DNA of 7,845 nucleotides from contig RFNJ01000087.1 of NCBI GenBank assembly GCA_009927255.1, positions 1 to 7,845 of the forward strand, given 5' to 3'. Numbering within the stretch: the stretch's first letter is position 1; every line of letters begins with the position of its first letter. This DNA is from Pseudomonadota bacterium (GTDB lineage: Bacteria > Pseudomonadota > Alphaproteobacteria > UBA2136 > UBA6156). A model generated the notes under the pieces. The model was not told the origin of the DNA, ran no database searches, and worked only from the letters and a program-made list of their open reading frames with translations. Made by a program: the position numbers and the translations under genes. Shown here one piece after another: positions 6,188-7,845 of this stretch.

Positions 6188-6196
6188 TTATCCACA
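6188..6196 (+). promoter_or_regulatory. Consensus DnaA box
   Basis: TTATCCACA matches the DnaA box consensus exactly, within the context CAGAGTTATCCACAGG often seen around such boxes. Only one box is visible in this 470-bp intergenic region and there is no AT-rich unwinding element or skew switch. A regulatory DnaA site upstream of mraZ, or chance, is more likely than a replication origin. Confidence 0.5.
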
Positions 6197-6237
6197 GGGT
6201 GGGGTGGGAGATTTATTGGAAAAAATGCATTTTGGTG

Positions 6238-6266
6238 TTGCTTTATCCCATTTCATCCCATATATT
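6238..6266 (+). promoter_or_regulatory. Probable mraZ promoter
   Basis: TTGCTT (6238-6243) and TATATT (6261-6266) are spaced by 17 bp. The -10 matches consensus at five of six positions and the -35 at three. The start would be near 6273, giving a leader of about 150 nt. The four MraZ-type boxes overlay the spacer, flank the -10 and extend past it, the geometry expected for autorepression. Confidence 0.5.
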
Positions 6267-6280
6267 CCCATTGTCACCCA
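6246..6280 (-). promoter_or_regulatory. MraZ operator: four TGGGN boxes at 10-bp period
   Basis: Read on the - strand, TGGGT, TGGGA, TGGGA and TGGGA occur with exactly 5 bases between each (boxes at 6276-6280, 6266-6270, 6256-6260 and 6246-6250). MraZ of Escherichia coli is known to bind TGGGN direct repeats separated by 5 nt upstream of its own gene. Here the array has four members and is inverted relative to mraZ. A further lone TGGGT on the + strand lies at 6290-6294. The exact period and the placement across the promoter make this a confident operator call, although binding is inferred. Confidence 0.82.
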
Positions 6281-6421
6281 AATGAGACATGGGTGGAACG
6301 AAAAAGTTCTTTCGGGGAGACGGGGGCGGCTGAATGAGCCGGCTGCCCCCGCCGAGGGGACGACCACAAAAGCGGGTGACCTTTTGTGGTGTTGTTAACC
6401 AGGGGGTGAGGCAGGAACCAA
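6274..6421 (+). promoter_or_regulatory. Structured 5' leader of mraZ
   Basis: The inferred untranslated leader contains three foldable segments. The first is a weak stem-loop in 6296-6314 with two alternative pairings. The second is a GC-rich hairpin CGGGGGC (6321-6327) with GCCCCCG (6345-6351), with an inner GGCT/AGCC pairing. The third is a perfect 10-bp hairpin ACCACAAAAG (6363-6372) with CTTTTGTGGT (6381-6390) around an 8-nt loop. No U-run follows the last stem, so it is not a classical attenuator. It may affect mRNA stability or initiation. I recognise no known riboswitch class. Confidence 0.5.
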
Positions 6422-6874
6422 GTGACGGTATTTTTATCTTCTTACCTGAACGGGGTTGATAAAAAAGGCCGCGTTTCGGTTCCCGCCTCATTTAGACAAG
6501 AAATGGCCGCGCATTCCCGCCAGACTGTGGTGGTTTATGCGGCGCCGGAAGGAAGGTATCTGTATGGCTGGGCTTATGACGACTTTGTTAAACTTGCTGA
6601 AAAAATCCAACAGCTTCCGGCGCTCTCGCCGGTTCGGCAACGGTTGGCGCGGGCGATTCTTGCCGCTGCTCGGCCAGTAAACTTTGACGACGCGGGGCGG
6701 ATTATGCTGCCCGAAAACCTGCTTGCTGCTAGTGGAATTGCTGCCGAGGCGTTGTTTGCCGGTGAGGGGGAGTATTTTACGATTTGGAATCCGGCGCGGT
6801 TTGAGGAGCAAATGATGCTTGATAAGGGCAGTGTTGAGGCGGATTTGGCGGAGTTGGCAGGGGTTTATAAGTAG
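6422..6874 (+). CDS. mraZ: Transcriptional regulator MraZ
   Basis: A 150-aa DNA-binding repressor of the division and cell wall (dcw) cluster. It is built from two AbrB/SpoVT-like swapped-hairpin halves and forms ring-shaped oligomers that contact TGGGN repeats. Each half carries the family DxxxR motif: DKKGR (13-17), followed by VSVPASFR, and DDAGR (89-93), followed by IMLPENL. Length matches the family (about 140-155 aa). The start is GTG 6422, with AGGA (6413-6416) 5 bases upstream; the resulting N-terminus, MTVFLSSYLNGVDKKGRVSVP, is typical. The tail past residue 125 is helical and acidic. Four MraZ-type boxes sit on the probable promoter upstream, so autoregulation is expected. The usual next gene, rsmH (mraW), is absent: a coiled-coil protein gene follows after 60 bp. 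Confidence 0.95.
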   Translation: MTVFLSSYLNGVDKKGRVSVPASFRQEMAAHSRQTVVVYAAPEGRYLYGWAYDDFVKLAEKIQQLPALSPVRQRLARAILAAARPVNFDDAGRIMLPENLLAASGIAAEALFAGEGEYFTIWNPARFEEQMMLDKGSVEADLAELAGVYK

Positions 6875-6901
6875 GGGGGTTGTTTTTTGGCGGGTGGGGC
6901 A

Positions 6902-6922
6902 CTATGTATTGGGTATACATAG
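6902..6922 (+). promoter_or_regulatory. Hairpin touching the downstream ribosome-binding site
   Basis: CTATGTAT (6902-6909) and ATACATAG (6915-6922) form a perfect 8-bp inverted repeat around the 5-nt loop TGGGT, itself an MraZ-box sequence. The right arm runs into the strong Shine-Dalgarno AGGAGG (6921-6926), sharing its first two bases. It could partly mask the ribosome-binding site in RNA, or be a protein-binding palindrome in DNA. Confidence 0.5.
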
Positions 6923-6934
6923 GAGGGATTTGGG

Positions 6935-7843
6935 ATGGTATGGTTTAGTAAGGAGGATGGTTTCCGCGCTGAGAGGGTGGGGTCGGCTATTTTGAAATTG
7001 AGTATTCCTAATGCTAATGCAGGCCTGCTTAGCCAAGAGCTGAATGATTTTACGCAACGCTTGAAGGTTTTTGAGACGGCGGCAAAGCTCCTTTCAGTGA
7101 ATGTAGAGTTTGGGAGCCCTCGCGAGGAAATCCAAGGTCATGGCAAGCCTAGATGGACACGTTCTTTGACGGTGCAATTGCCTAGTGATGAGGTAAAGGC
7201 GAAGGAATATGTGGAGCTTATTAAGAAGCATTTTGGCTTTGATTTTAGTGATTTGTTGCCGAAGGAGGCTGCGGTTGGGGGGGTGGATGTGGGGGCGGCT
7301 GAGCGGCGGGTTGCTGAGATGCTGCAGGCGGCTGAGGCGCGGGCTGCGGCTTTGGTTGCGGATGCACAACAGCAGACGGCAGAGATGGTGGCGGCGGCGA
7401 AGGCGTGGGTTGAAGGGGTGGAGAAAAAGGCAGAGCAGGTACGGGCGGCGACGGCTAAAGAGCTTGCAAGTGCTCAGGGTATAAAAGCAGCCGTGCAGCA
7501 GGCTGCTGCGAAAGCTTTGAGTGAGATTGCTGAGGCGGTGCGCGGTGGGAAGCAATCATTGAGGGATGTTGCTAGTGATGCAATTCGAAGAGTTGAGGAT
7601 GAGGTGGATGCGGCTTTGGCGGATTTATATGCAGAGCCGGATGTTGAAGAGCCTGTTCAAGAGCCGCGGGTGGTGGGCGAGGAAGGTGTTGACTATGGTG
7701 ATGCGTTAAAGGATTTATTGGCACGGCAAGGGGCGGCTGTGCAGAAAGCGCAAGAAAAGAGTATGTGGAAAGAGTATCCTGACAATGATACTGGGCCGGG
7801 TGATGCTATGCAACAAGATGGTGGTGGGGGGGTTGGGCGGTAA
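6935..7843 (+). CDS. Unrecognised alanine-rich coiled-coil protein next to mraZ
   Basis: A complete 302-aa soluble protein that I do not recognise. ATG 6935 is well supported by AGGAGG (6921-6926) 8 bases upstream. Three regions are visible. Residues 1-110 are a mixed alpha/beta domain (for example SAILKLSIPNANAGLLSQEL and RSLTVQLPSDEVKAKEYVEL) with normal composition. Residues about 118-230 are a long helix of Ala, Glu, Arg, Lys and Val with heptad-like spacing (AAERRVAEMLQAAEARAAAL and so on), very probably a coiled coil. The last 70 residues are acidic and probably disordered (PDVEEPVQEPRVVGEEG), ending in a glycine run. There is no signal peptide or membrane segment. The gene lies 60 bp after mraZ in the position normally held by rsmH. 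A structural, scaffold or polar-organising role is possible but only a guess. Helix composition of this kind gives weak matches to many unrelated proteins. Confidence 0.8.
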   Translation: MVWFSKEDGFRAERVGSAILKLSIPNANAGLLSQELNDFTQRLKVFETAAKLLSVNVEFGSPREEIQGHGKPRWTRSLTVQLPSDEVKAKEYVELIKKHFGFDFSDLLPKEAAVGGVDVGAAERRVAEMLQAAEARAAALVADAQQQTAEMVAAAKAWVEGVEKKAEQVRAATAKELASAQGIKAAVQQAAAKALSEIAEAVRGGKQSLRDVASDAIRRVEDEVDAALADLYAEPDVEEPVQEPRVVGEEGVDYGDALKDLLARQGAAVQKAQEKSMWKEYPDNDTGPGDAMQQDGGGGVGR

Positions 7844-7845
7844 CT

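Noticed and set aside
5949..6421. A chromosomal replication origin, suggested by the DnaA box and an intergenic region of about 470 bp
   Set aside because: There is only one DnaA box, no AT-rich unwinding region, no origin-linked gene and no change in GC skew.

Overview
The window looks like chromosomal DNA of an alphaproteobacterium of moderately high GC. Support: a type A RNase P RNA, a DUF2125-like protein (a family mostly known from Alphaproteobacteria), a class II fumarase, a cytoplasmic AmpD-type amidase and MraZ. The genus cannot be fixed from the sequence alone. The + strand is strikingly G-rich and C-poor everywhere, even across genes that are read on the - strand. This suggests the + strand is the leading strand along the whole window. 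It also explains the many long spurious open frames.

Layout: (1) 81-3096, + strand: a tightly packed, overlapping three-gene unit of fumC (fumarase), a membrane-anchored DUF2125-like protein and an ampD-type anhydromuropeptide amidase. (2) 3109-4152, - strand: the RNase P RNA gene with its own promoter and intrinsic terminator, followed by a small, very hydrophobic membrane protein with a lysine/arginine-rich tail that converges on ampD. (3) 4153-4476: a gene-free stretch holding two related long hairpins. They share architecture and the loop GTAGTG but have different, fully compensated stems. (4) 4477-5948, - strand: a two-gene unit of an HTTM-like polytopic membrane protein and a 70-residue single-pass membrane protein. 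(5) 5949-6421: a divergent regulatory region with a long inverted repeat, one consensus DnaA box, a probable mraZ promoter overlaid by four MraZ-type boxes at exact 10-bp spacing, and a structured leader. (6) 6422-7843, + strand: mraZ, then a 302-residue protein with a long alanine-rich coiled coil in the place where rsmH (mraW) is normally found.

Functional reading: fumC serves the TCA cycle, ampD recycles cell-wall fragments, rnpB processes tRNA, and mraZ is expected to repress its own promoter through the inverted box array. The observations most worth following are the covarying hairpin pair at 4259-4327 and 4402-4469, the MraZ operator architecture, and the unrecognised coiled-coil gene next to mraZ.
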